Assembly (NCBI RefSeq): GCF_024462815.1 | Contig: NZ_JANGCG010000010.1 | Span: forward strand, 39,202-103,201 | Direction of reading: 5' to 3' | DNA from: Gemmiger formicilis | Lineage (GTDB): Bacteria; Bacillota; Clostridia; Oscillospirales; Ruminococcaceae | DNA length: 64,000 bases | Part shown: positions 50,109 to 57,720 of the stretch, piece by piece | How positions within the stretch are numbered: position 1 is the first letter of the stretch | Layout of the letters: the number at the start of each line of letters is the position of its first letter | The notes under the pieces: generated by a model | What the model was told of the DNA's origin: nothing | Databases searched by the model: none | What the model saw: only the letters and a program-made list of their open reading frames with translations | Program-made: the position numbers and the translations under genes

Positions 50109-52238
50109 ATGGCTATAACAAAAATCCACGCGATAAAATCTACTCTCGGCAAGGCACTGGCTTATATTGAAAACCCGGACAAGACCGATGGACAGATGCT
50201 GGTATCGGGTTACAACTGTGAACCGCAGACGGCTTCAATCGACTTTGAAATGACTGCGGTACTTGCACACAAGGCACGAAATCTGAAAAGAAAGCGTTCC
50301 ACAAATCTTGCCTATCACCTGATACAGTCTTTTTCTCCAGAAGATGCTGTCACGCCTGAGCAGGCACATGAGCTGGGGAAGAAACTGGCATTTGAATACA
50401 CAGGCGGCAAGTACGAGTATGTGGTGGCAACCCACATTGATAAAGGTCATATCCATAACCACATCATGCTCAATGCAGTTTCCTTTTACGACTATAAGAA
50501 ACTGAGGACGGTGCCTTACCGCACGGCACGTCAGATACGGGATATTTCCGATCGCTTGTGCATGGAAGCGCATTTATCCGTAATTGATGATCCACAAAAG
50601 ATTGGGCAACTGTACCCTGAAAACGCAGGGAAAAAGAAATCTGTATCCAACCGGACGGAAATCCGAAAGAGGCTGGATTTTTGCTTGGAGCGAGCAACAG
50701 ATTATAGTCAGTTTCTTTCTATGGTAGAGGGACTGGAAATCACACCTACAATTTGCGGTAAGCATATGAGCTATTTGCTGGAGGGTGCGGGTCGAGCAGT
50801 CCGGGATAATAGCTTATCTGATACTGATACATTTACTTATGCCGGTATCTGCGCCAGACTGTCTGACAATGCACAAGAGCAGAAATACCTGAGAAAGACA
50901 ATTACAGGTATCCTCCGTTCGGCAACTGGTATGGCGGACTTTGCAGATAAACTGAAAACTGCAGGCATCGAAACCAAAGTGAAAAAATCGACCGGGCAGG
51001 TACTGTACCGGTCCACGGCGTTGGATGGTGCATGGATTCCCGAAGATGCCCTCGGTTCCGAATTCACCAGTGCAGGAATTGAGTATGCGCTGAAGAATGG
51101 AAAAATGCAGCTTTCTGATGGGGCAGAGAATTCGCTGCTCGACCGCTATCAAAAATTGACGATTCAGTATCCAGAAGTTTGTACGGCAGCGGTGAAGTTA
51201 AGCAGCCGCCAAATTCTGTCTGCGGGAAAAAATGGTTTGGTTCTTCAGGCTCACGATGACAATGGAAACCCCGCCAAACTAATGGTCAACAAAAGCGAAG
51301 TGACGACTTCGCCGGATGGCAAAATCACTTTCAACGTCGGAAACGACTTCTCTTATGACTTGGTTTATGAGGACGGAACCCACGGCACGATCCGAGGCGC
51401 GAAGCTGATCCAGCAGATTGACGAGGAAAACCATGTAGAGCCTGTGCAAGTCATCCTTTCGGAAAATCAGATAAAAGCTATGTCTATTCGAGGCGTGACG
51501 CTCCATCTACCGCAGAATGGCATTGAACGACTATTCATACCTGAAAAATATGTGCTTCGTGATTTGGATGCCGGGCAGTGTACAGTGCTTTTATATCCCA
51601 ACCAGCAATATAGTTATGTCCCCATCGGAGATTCAAAGAAAAGGCTGAACATACAAGGCGACCGTCTCTCTGAATTTCTGGGAAGTTCAATTAATCCTAT
51701 AACGGAAAGCACTGGACTAAAGCGTAAAATTGCTGCGGTAGAACGGCGCGCAGGAATTGAAAATGCGAAGTTCCTCGGCAAAATGCTGCAAGGCATGACC
51801 GATAGTCGAATCCATACCACCGGCGATTACGATAAAGTTATACATAATCTTGGAAAAACGCAGATTGGACTTACAAATGAACTGGCAGAGGTGAAGCAGA
51901 AGCGAACTACCTACGCAGCTGCTGCAAAACATTTGCAGATATGCAAGACTTATAAGCCTGTATGGATGGAGTATGCAGCAAAACCCTTAAATCAAAAGAT
52001 GGAATATTTCAATCAACATAGTACGGAACTTCAAGCATACCGCAATGTAGCAGCATACCTCGAAAAAGAGGGCATCGACCAATCGGTAGAGATTGATAAG
52101 GTAAATGTCCTCGCACAAGAAATGGGGCATCGGATGGATGAATTAGTGGAACAATTAAGAGACGTAAATTTGCAGGAACAGAAAGTCCGTCAGGAACGGC
52201 AAACTCTTGCTGAAATCCGATCGGATTTGGTTGAATGA
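50109..52238 (+). CDS. Relaxase/mobilisation nuclease (MOBP-type)
   Basis: A 709-residue protein starting MAITKIHAIKSTLGKALAYI, the standard start of PF03432 relaxases. The metal-binding histidine motif is HIDKGHIHNHIMLN (about residues 115-128), and the catalytic tyrosine is probably the early Tyr in LAYIENPDK. A long C-terminal coiled coil closes it (EYFNQHSTELQAYRNVAAYL onward). It nicks DNA at oriT to start conjugative transfer. No MobC accessory gene or coupling protein is seen here, so the element is partial or mobilisable. Confidence 0.9.
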   Translation: MAITKIHAIKSTLGKALAYIENPDKTDGQMLVSGYNCEPQTASIDFEMTAVLAHKARNLKRKRSTNLAYHLIQSFSPEDAVTPEQAHELGKKLAFEYTGGKYEYVVATHIDKGHIHNHIMLNAVSFYDYKKLRTVPYRTARQIRDISDRLCMEAHLSVIDDPQKIGQLYPENAGKKKSVSNRTEIRKRLDFCLERATDYSQFLSMVEGLEITPTICGKHMSYLLEGAGRAVRDNSLSDTDTFTYAGICARLSDNAQEQKYLRKTITGILRSATGMADFADKLKTAGIETKVKKSTGQVLYRSTALDGAWIPEDALGSEFTSAGIEYALKNGKMQLSDGAENSLLDRYQKLTIQYPEVCTAAVKLSSRQILSAGKNGLVLQAHDDNGNPAKLMVNKSEVTTSPDGKITFNVGNDFSYDLVYEDGTHGTIRGAKLIQQIDEENHVEPVQVILSENQIKAMSIRGVTLHLPQNGIERLFIPEKYVLRDLDAGQCTVLLYPNQQYSYVPIGDSKKRLNIQGDRLSEFLGSSINPITESTGLKRKIAAVERRAGIENAKFLGKMLQGMTDSRIHTTGDYDKVIHNLGKTQIGLTNELAEVKQKRTTYAAAAKHLQICKTYKPVWMEYAAKPLNQKMEYFNQHSTELQAYRNVAAYLEKEGIDQSVEIDKVNVLAQEMGHRMDELVEQLRDVNLQEQKVRQERQTLAEIRSDLVE

Positions 52239-52388
52239 ATACCTGACTTGTACAAATTCTTATAGAAAGTTCAAAGTACAAATTATCGGACAAGCGAGGA
52301 TTTATAATAGAGTTGGCGATACTATGCGCTTGTAGAAACCGAGGGCAACGGTCAAAGCCATCCGTTTACACCGTGGTCAAAATGCAAA

Positions 52389-52423
52389 AAGCGCAGCCGC
52401 AGAGAACATCTGCGGCTGCGCTT
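52389..52423 (-). terminator. Terminator of the fprA-ferredoxin operon
   Basis: Fifteen-base stem AAGCGCAGCCGCAGA/TCTGCGGCTGCGCTT; the minus strand continues with TTTTT. It is similar to the hairpin at 55159-55195. The 299-base gap 52239-52537 holds no intact gene. Confidence 0.75.
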
Positions 52424-52447
52424 CGATCCATTTTCAAAGCTTCGGCA

Positions 52448-52507
52448 TCACTCAACGCCATATTGTTGTCTAAATAAATCAGCGACGATGTTTTGCTTTT
52501 GAGGCAT
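52448..52507 (-). other. Short gene remnant or chance ORF
   Basis: It reads MPQKQNIVADLFRQQYGVE and stops. It has protein-like composition but no ribosome-binding site and lies between fprA and its terminator. It could be a residual C-terminus. Confidence 0.2.
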
Positions 52508-52537
52508 CGGGCGGACAGACGAAGCCAGACTCGCCGC

Positions 52538-53719
52538 CTACTCCGCGCAGAGCTCCGCCACCAGAGCGTCCATCTGCGCTTCGCTGGTTTGGTTCAGTGC
52601 GCCGCGCAGCGATACATCTGTTTCACACAGTCGGAGTTCCTTCATCTTTTCCAACTCGGCGCGCATCAGCCGCGCGGCAGCAGGGGCCCATGAGCCGTTT
52701 TCCATGAGGCCGATTCGGCGGTTTCGGAATCCCTTTGTCTGTAAATGATCCAAAAAGGCCTTCATGGGCGGGAACAGTCCTCCGTCATAAGTGGAGCAGG
52801 CCAACACCAGTTTCCCACAGTAGAATGCGCTGGTCACGGCATAGGAAAGGTCTGTTGCCGTCAGATCGCACATGGTGACTTGCGCACCTTTTCCCTTCAG
52901 CTTGCTCTTGAGGGCCTCCGATGCATATGCGGTATTTCCATGGATGGATGCGTGAGCGATCAGGATGCCCTCCGGTTTTTCTGGTTTCCATTGTGACCAG
53001 AGATCATAGAGCCGCAGATACTCCCCCAAGTCTTCTGTGAGCATGGGGCCATGGAGCGGGCAGATCGTTTTGATCTCCAGCGCGGAGATTTTTTTCAGCA
53101 GCGCCTGCACCTGTGCGCCATACTTTCCGACGATGTTGTAATAATACCGCCGGGCCTGCGGCGCCCAGGGGGCACGGGCAGTCCGTTCCAGTGAGCCGAA
53201 GCGGCCGAAGGCATCCGCCGAGAACAGGATCTTTTCCTCCTCTTCATACGCTGCCATCACCTCCGGCCAGTGTACCATCGGCGCCAGCAGAAAGCGCAGC
53301 CGGTGCAAACCCAAGGAAAGCGTATCTCTTTCGCCAACCTCCAGCATACGGTCTTCCGACAATGCACCTGTGCCGAAGAACTGCTGGATCATGGTAAATG
53401 TTTTCGCGTTTCCCACGATCTTCATCTCCGGGTACTTTTGTGCCAGCCGCATGAGGCTGCCGGAATGATCCGGCTCCATGTGTGTGACCACAAGATAGTG
53501 GGGGCTGCGCCCCTCCAACACCCGCGCCACATTGGAAAGCCATTCTTCCGCCGCCCGTGCGTCCACGCTGTCCATCACGGCGATCTTCTCATCCAGAATA
53601 ACATAGGAGTTGTAGCTCACTCCCATAGGCTGGACGGGGTACTGGTTTTCAAAGAGTGCCAATGTGTTATCATCCACCCCTACATAGCGGATGGCATCTG
53701 TTACCGTTTGAATGGTCAT
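52538..53719 (-). CDS. FprA-family A-type flavoprotein (O2/NO reductase)
   Basis: A 393-residue protein with an N-terminal MBL-fold diiron domain (THMEPDHSGSLMRL gives the H-x-E-x-D-H ligands; ICPLHGPMLTE gives a late ligand) and a C-terminal flavodoxin domain (LIAHASIHGNTAYASEALKS, then STYDGGLFPPMKAFLDHL). These enzymes reduce oxygen to water or NO to N2O in anaerobes. The start at 53719 follows aaggagt. It lies 19 bases after the ferredoxin gene, its probable electron partner, and shares the promoter at 54105-54146. Confidence 0.92.
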   Translation of the reverse strand: MTIQTVTDAIRYVGVDDNTLALFENQYPVQPMGVSYNSYVILDEKIAVMDSVDARAAEEWLSNVARVLEGRSPHYLVVTHMEPDHSGSLMRLAQKYPEMKIVGNAKTFTMIQQFFGTGALSEDRMLEVGERDTLSLGLHRLRFLLAPMVHWPEVMAAYEEEEKILFSADAFGRFGSLERTARAPWAPQARRYYYNIVGKYGAQVQALLKKISALEIKTICPLHGPMLTEDLGEYLRLYDLWSQWKPEKPEGILIAHASIHGNTAYASEALKSKLKGKGAQVTMCDLTATDLSYAVTSAFYCGKLVLACSTYDGGLFPPMKAFLDHLQTKGFRNRRIGLMENGSWAPAAARLMRAELEKMKELRLCETDVSLRGALNQTSEAQMDALVAELCAE

Positions 53720-53738
53720 AATACAAAACAACTCCTTA

Positions 53739-54074
53739 TCATTTGTTCAGGACCTGCATCTCCGGGTTCTTCTCCCCAAATTTCTCGCGCAGCGCACTGC
53801 AGATATCCTCCCGGGACTTGCCCTGCTTCTCACCGTTTTTAATGAGCTTGTACGCCTGAAACAGCGCCGAGGGGCCGATCTCGCTGCTGAAAAAACCGAT
53901 GTCCTGATTCCATGCCAGCAGCTCGAACACGTCGCCCAAACCGTCGCAGTAATCGTCCCGCATGAGCTGCGCCTTGCCGTCCACCATGGCGATGGCATCC
54001 TCATGACACGCCTCGGCGCAGGCGCCGCAGCCGTTGCATTTATCCTGATTGATTTCAATGATCCGTCGTTTCAT
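53739..54074 (-). CDS. 4Fe-4S ferredoxin-like protein, probably internally deleted
   Basis: A 111-residue protein. The first half has one cluster motif (CNGCGACAEACHEDAIAMV), then DDYCDGLGD. In full-length relatives this is followed by CLPxCPTGAI and a second cluster. Here the sequence jumps in frame to VFELLAWNQDIGFFSSEIGP and a tail without cysteines. Only about three or four cluster cysteines remain, so the second cluster is lost. The start at 54074 is in front of fprA. A remaining one-cluster ferredoxin could still feed electrons to FprA. Confidence 0.65.
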   Translation of the reverse strand: MKRRIIEINQDKCNGCGACAEACHEDAIAMVDGKAQLMRDDYCDGLGDVFELLAWNQDIGFFSSEIGPSALFQAYKLIKNGEKQGKSREDICSALREKFGEKNPEMQVLNK

Positions 54075-54104
54075 GTTCGATTCTCTTGTTGCTTTTGTGC
54101 GTTC

Positions 54105-54146
54105 ATTGTACTATACTAAAAGCAACAAGTCGGTTGAATTTTCAAC
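54105..54146 (-). promoter_or_regulatory. FNR-type box and promoter of the ferredoxin-fprA operon
   Basis: The palindrome GTTGAATTTTCAAC (54133-54146; TTGA-N4-TCAA) is centred about 41.5 bases upstream of the start predicted from the minus-strand -10 TACAAT (54105-54110). No good -35 is present. This is the class II activator geometry. It lies in the divergent region with the Crp/Fnr gene at 54162. Confidence 0.6.
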
Positions 54147-54161
54147 GAAAGAGAACTTTTT

Positions 54162-54857
54162 ATGAAAGAATTTTTCCCAGTGCTCCACGCCGCGGCGCTT
54201 TTCTCCGGTATTTCCGACGACGAGCTTGCCGTCATGCTCTCCTGCCTTGGGGCGAGGATCGACACCTTCCCCAAAGGCACACGCCTGCTCCGCGCCGGGG
54301 AGCAGGTGGAGGAGGTGGGTCTTGTGTTGGCGGGCAGCGCCCTCATTATGCAGGAGGATATCTGGGGAAACCGCAACATCCTCTCCAAGACCGGGCCGGG
54401 GCAGACCTTCGCGGATGTGTTTGCCTGCGCGCCGGGAGCGGTGCTGAACGTGAGCGTGGAGGCGGAGAGCACGATGACGGTGATGTTTCTACACATAAGG
54501 CGCGTTTTGAGCGTGTGCCCCTCCGCCTGCTCCCACCATAGCCGGTTCATCCGCAATCTGCTGGGCGAGTTAGCGGAGAAGAACCTGCGGCTCAACGAAA
54601 AGCTCACCCACATGGGCCAGCGCACGACGCGTGCAAAGCTGATGTCCTATTTTTCCGCTGAGGCACTGCGGCGCGGGGTCTATGAGTTCGACATTCCGTT
54701 TTCAAGGCAGCAGCTTGCGGATTACCTCGGTGTGGAGCGCAGCGGGCTGTCCGTGGAGCTTGGAAAAATGCGGGATGAGGGCCTGCTCGACTTTCACAAA
54801 AGCCATTTCCTTCTCAAAACGCCGGAGGCTGACCGTCCCTTTCCTTCTGCGCGTTAA
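54162..54857 (+). CDS. Crp/Fnr-family transcriptional regulator 1
   Basis: A 231-residue regulator. The cyclic-nucleotide-binding-like beta-roll (about 15-125; FPKGTRLLRAGEQVEEVGLV, GPGQTFADVFAC) is followed by the dimer helix and a winged helix (FSRQQLADYLGVERSGLSVE). The N-terminus lacks the FNR cysteine cluster, so the signal is something other than a classic FNR 4Fe-4S centre; HcpR/NO-type sensing is possible. It is divergent from ferredoxin-fprA, with the FNR-like box between them. Confidence 0.85.
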   Translation: MKEFFPVLHAAALFSGISDDELAVMLSCLGARIDTFPKGTRLLRAGEQVEEVGLVLAGSALIMQEDIWGNRNILSKTGPGQTFADVFACAPGAVLNVSVEAESTMTVMFLHIRRVLSVCPSACSHHSRFIRNLLGELAEKNLRLNEKLTHMGQRTTRAKLMSYFSAEALRRGVYEFDIPFSRQQLADYLGVERSGLSVELGKMRDEGLLDFHKSHFLLKTPEADRPFPSAR

Positions 54858-54891
54858 GGAGCCCCCTTTGGGCGTATTAGCAAGTGCGGAT

Positions 54892-54922
54892 AACCCCGTC
54901 AGCCACGGAGCGTCGGGGTTTT
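54892..54922 (+). terminator. Terminator after Crp/Fnr gene 1
   Basis: Stem AACCCCG/CGGGGTT followed by TT. A second hairpin follows at 54995-55023. Confidence 0.6.
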
Positions 54923-54994
54923 GCAGATGGAAGAAGCAGCTACGGTCTGTAGAGATCGGCAGGACAGCGTCAGCTCGTACAATCTGATTTGATC

Positions 54995-55023
54995 ATACCC
55001 ACAGCCGCTTTGGCTGTGGGTAT
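54995..55023. terminator. Hairpin terminator
   Basis: Stem ATACCCACAGCC/GGCTGTGGGTAT with a five-base loop and a trailing TTTT. The 514-base stretch 54858-55371 contains no gene, only hairpins and the orphan box. Confidence 0.6.
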
Positions 55024-55109
55024 TTTCTGTTTGAACTCCAAAAGCTATGCAGAGCTCAAGGAGCCTAATCGTACAACCGGAGCAGCGCCGCGCCGATTTT
55101 CTCAAATTA

Positions 55110-55151
55110 TGTGACGCCATCACAGTAAAACCGCTTGTCACGCGGTATACT
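55110..55151 (+). promoter_or_regulatory. Orphan Crp/Fnr box with promoter and no gene
   Basis: TGTGACGCCATCACA (55110-55124) matches the boxes upstream of the RNR and rubrerythrin operons. A -10 TATACT (55146-55151) follows at the same spacing, so the centre is about 41 bases before the predicted start. Transcription would run straight into the hairpin at 55159-55195. Confidence 0.5.
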
Positions 55152-55158
55152 ACGCATA

Positions 55159-55195
55159 AAAACACAGCCGCAGAGTACATCTGTGGCTGTGTTTT
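55159..55195. terminator. Terminator of the trxB end of the RNR operon
   Basis: Long stem AAAACACAGCC-GCAG/CTGT-GGCTGTGTTTT. On the minus strand it is followed by a T-run. Loop and stem closely resemble 52389-52423. Confidence 0.75.
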
Positions 55196-55371
55196 GTGTT
55201 CAGTTGCTCACTGTTGCGTGGACTGGATATGGAGAGACAACATATCTCCCGATCTTACATGGGTTATCTTATCTGCCATCACTCTGGCAGTTTGCCTTGC
55301 AGATATGTCGGCATCCCCACTGCGGTCGTATCCGGCCTGACCTTAAACATGGCTTTTTCAATCCACCTCCC

Positions 55372-56301
55372 TTATCGGTTTTCCGCGATATATTTCTCCG
55401 CCATGTGGACTGCCACCGCGCCGTCCGCCACGGCGGTGACCACCTGACGGAGGGGCTTCGTCCGCACATCGCCCACGGCGTAAACGCCGGGAATACTGGT
55501 TTCCGTGGTCTCTCCGGCCACGATATAGCCGCCGTCGTCCAGCGCCAGTTGACCCACCGCCAGCGCCGTGGCGGGCTGTCGGCCCACGCTGACAAATACG
55601 CCGTCGCAGTCCACCACGCTTTCCTCACCGGTGACGGTGTCCCGCAGGCGGACGCCGGTCAGCCTGTCCCCGGAAAGCAGTGCGGAAACGACGCTGTTCC
55701 AACGGAATTCCACGTTTTCGGCCTGTGCCAGCGGCTCGTGATAGATCTTGGTGGCCCGCAGGGTGTCTCTGCGGTGGACGAGGATCACTTTTTTTGCCAC
55801 GCGGCTGAGAAGGAGGGCATCTGCCGCGGCGGAATTGCCGCCGCCCACCACGACCACCGTTTTGCCCTTGTAAAACATCCCGTCGCAGGCGGCGCAGTAG
55901 GCCACGCCCCGGCCCACCAGTTCCGACTCTCCGGCCACGCCCAGCGTTCTGGGTTCCGCACCGGTGGCCAGCACCACGGTTTTCCCCCGGAAGATCCCCT
56001 CGCTGGTCTCCACGAGCTTGGGAACCGCCGTCAGATCCATGCGGAGGACTTCTGCGTATTCGCTGCGTGCCCCAAAACGCTCCGCCTGCTTTTGCATCTT
56101 CTCCGCCAGAGAGAAGCCGTCGATCCCGTTCTCAAAGCCGGGGTAGTTGTCGATCTGCTCGGTCAGGGCAATCTGCCCACCAGCGGACAGTTTTTCCAGC
56201 ACGATGGTGTCCAGCCCCGCCCGTGCGGCGTACAGGGCGGCGGTGTAGCCGCCCGGTCCGCCGCCCACCACAATCATAGCATAAACATGATTGTTGTTCA
56301 T
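55372..56301 (-). CDS. trxB: Thioredoxin reductase
   Basis: A 309-residue flavoprotein. FAD-binding is at VVGGGPGGYTAALYAARAGL, the redox-active disulphide at YCAACDG and NADPH-binding at VVVVGGGNSAAADALLL. GDVRTKPLRQVVTAVADG is the second FAD motif. It reduces thioredoxin, which in turn reduces the ribonucleotide reductase encoded upstream. It lies 14 bases after trxA and is the last gene of the five-gene operon. Confidence 0.95.
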   Translation of the reverse strand: MNNNHVYAMIVVGGGPGGYTAALYAARAGLDTIVLEKLSAGGQIALTEQIDNYPGFENGIDGFSLAEKMQKQAERFGARSEYAEVLRMDLTAVPKLVETSEGIFRGKTVVLATGAEPRTLGVAGESELVGRGVAYCAACDGMFYKGKTVVVVGGGNSAAADALLLSRVAKKVILVHRRDTLRATKIYHEPLAQAENVEFRWNSVVSALLSGDRLTGVRLRDTVTGEESVVDCDGVFVSVGRQPATALAVGQLALDDGGYIVAGETTETSIPGVYAVGDVRTKPLRQVVTAVADGAVAVHMAEKYIAENR

Positions 56302-56315
56302 ATCTGAACCCTCCG

Positions 56316-56639
56316 TTATTTCGCCAAGGTTTCCTGAATGAAACGGTCGATCTCTGCCTTTGAGCCGGGCGCGGTGATGGAACCCACGGCCTTTCCGTTC
56401 CGGAACAGCACCAGAGTTGGGATGACCTTGATCCCCTCGGCCCCCGCCAACTGCGGCTCCTCGTCAATATTGATCTTGCCGACGGCAAGGCTGTCCGCGT
56501 ATTCCTCTCCAATCTTCTCATACGCAGGGCCGATCCTCCGGCAATAGCTGCACCAGGGCGCCCAGAAATCCACCAAAACAGGCTTTTCCTCCCGGATCAA
56601 CTGCTTAAACTGCTCCTGATTCATGTTCATAGCTGCCAT
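56316..56639 (-). CDS. trxA: Thioredoxin with unusual CSYC active site
   Basis: A 107-residue thioredoxin fold with VLVDFWAPWCSYCRRIGPAY (active-site Cys30 and Cys33) and the cis-proline region VIPTLVLFRNGK. The active site is Cys-Ser-Tyr-Cys instead of Cys-Gly-Pro-Cys, which should shift its redox potential. It stands between nrdB and trxB, so it is probably the dedicated reductant of NrdA. The ATG follows aaaggagctgg. Confidence 0.9.
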   Translation of the reverse strand: MAAMNMNQEQFKQLIREEKPVLVDFWAPWCSYCRRIGPAYEKIGEEYADSLAVGKINIDEEPQLAGAEGIKVIPTLVLFRNGKAVGSITAPGSKAEIDRFIQETLAK

Positions 56640-56666
56640 ATCTGCCAGCTCCTTTCCTTTGTTTTC

Positions 56667-57710
56667 TTATAAATCGTCTATTAGTGCGGTACTCTTGGCG
56701 TAGGCGGTACTGCGTGCCTCAAAGAAATCGGTCTTGACCATGTTGGCGTCGGCATACTGGCTGACCCATTCCATGCTCTCCGGTTCGCTCTCAAAGCCCG
56801 GATACAATGCCGGATAGCCAAGGCTCGTCCAGCGAAGATTGCCGAGATAGCGGATGTAATCGCTGATCATCTGCCGGTTCAGTCCCGGGATGTCGTCGCC
56901 GATCACATAATGCCCCCATGCGATCTCCTGCTCCACGCCCTCACGCATCATCTCGCGCAGCGCTTGTACGCTCTCGGCGGTGAACAACTCCGGCTGCTCC
57001 TTTTGCAGCTCCGTGATTATATTGCGGAACAGCCACAAGTGCGTGTTCTCGTCGCGGTTGATATAGCGGATCTCCTGCGCCGAGCCGGGCATCTTCCCGT
57101 TTCGGGAGAGATTGTAGAAGAACATAAAGCCGCTGTAAAAATAGATGCCCTCCAAAATATAGTTCGCCATCATCACGCGCAGCAGCGTGGGAGCATCCTT
57201 CCGCTCCTGAAACTCGTTGTAGCAGTCCCCAATGAAGGTGTTGCGGCGCAGCAGATGCTCGTCCGTTTTCCATTGGTAGAGGATGTCATTGCGCTCCACG
57301 GGGGAACAGATGGTGTCGAGCATATAGCTGTAGCTCTGTGAGTGGACACACTCCTGAAACGCCTGAATGGACAGGCAGAGATTGACCTCGTTGGCGGTAA
57401 TGTAGGCGCCGATATTAGGCAGGTTCGCTGTCTGAATGGAATCCAAAAAGACAAGGAAACTCAAAATTTTATCGTAGGCGCTGCGCTCGGCTGACAGCAG
57501 GCGGGGATAGTCCTTCACATCCTGCGAGAGATTGATCTCCTCAGGAATCCAAAAGTTGTTCATGGCCTGCCGGTACCAGTCGCTGACCCAAGCGTACTTC
57601 ATATTGTTGAAGTCGTTGAGGTTGGTGGTATTGCCGCCGATCATGCGCCGCAGGCGCACATCAGGGTCGCCCTCCGGGTTAAAGAGGGGCTTTTTCTTGA
57701 GTTCCATCAT
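56667..57710 (-). CDS. nrdB: Ribonucleotide reductase class Ia, beta subunit
   Basis: A 347-residue ferritin-fold protein. All metal ligands are present: Asp90, Glu120, His123, Glu187, Glu221 and His224. The radical tyrosine is Tyr127 in ECVHSQSYSYM. The diiron-tyrosyl radical needs oxygen to form, which is unusual in a strict anaerobe. The start MM at 57710 follows aaggagga. It lies 10 bases after nrdA. The NrdB type (rather than NrdF) is inferred from length and partner. Confidence 0.92.
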   Translation of the reverse strand: MMELKKKPLFNPEGDPDVRLRRMIGGNTTNLNDFNNMKYAWVSDWYRQAMNNFWIPEEINLSQDVKDYPRLLSAERSAYDKILSFLVFLDSIQTANLPNIGAYITANEVNLCLSIQAFQECVHSQSYSYMLDTICSPVERNDILYQWKTDEHLLRRNTFIGDCYNEFQERKDAPTLLRVMMANYILEGIYFYSGFMFFYNLSRNGKMPGSAQEIRYINRDENTHLWLFRNIITELQKEQPELFTAESVQALREMMREGVEQEIAWGHYVIGDDIPGLNRQMISDYIRYLGNLRWTSLGYPALYPGFESEPESMEWVSQYADANMVKTDFFEARSTAYAKSTALIDDL

Positions 57711-57720
57711 GCTATCCTCC

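Noticed and set aside
54858..55371. A missed gene between Crp/Fnr 1 and trxB
   Set aside because: All frames are short or lack start signals; the stretch holds hairpins and an orphan promoter instead.
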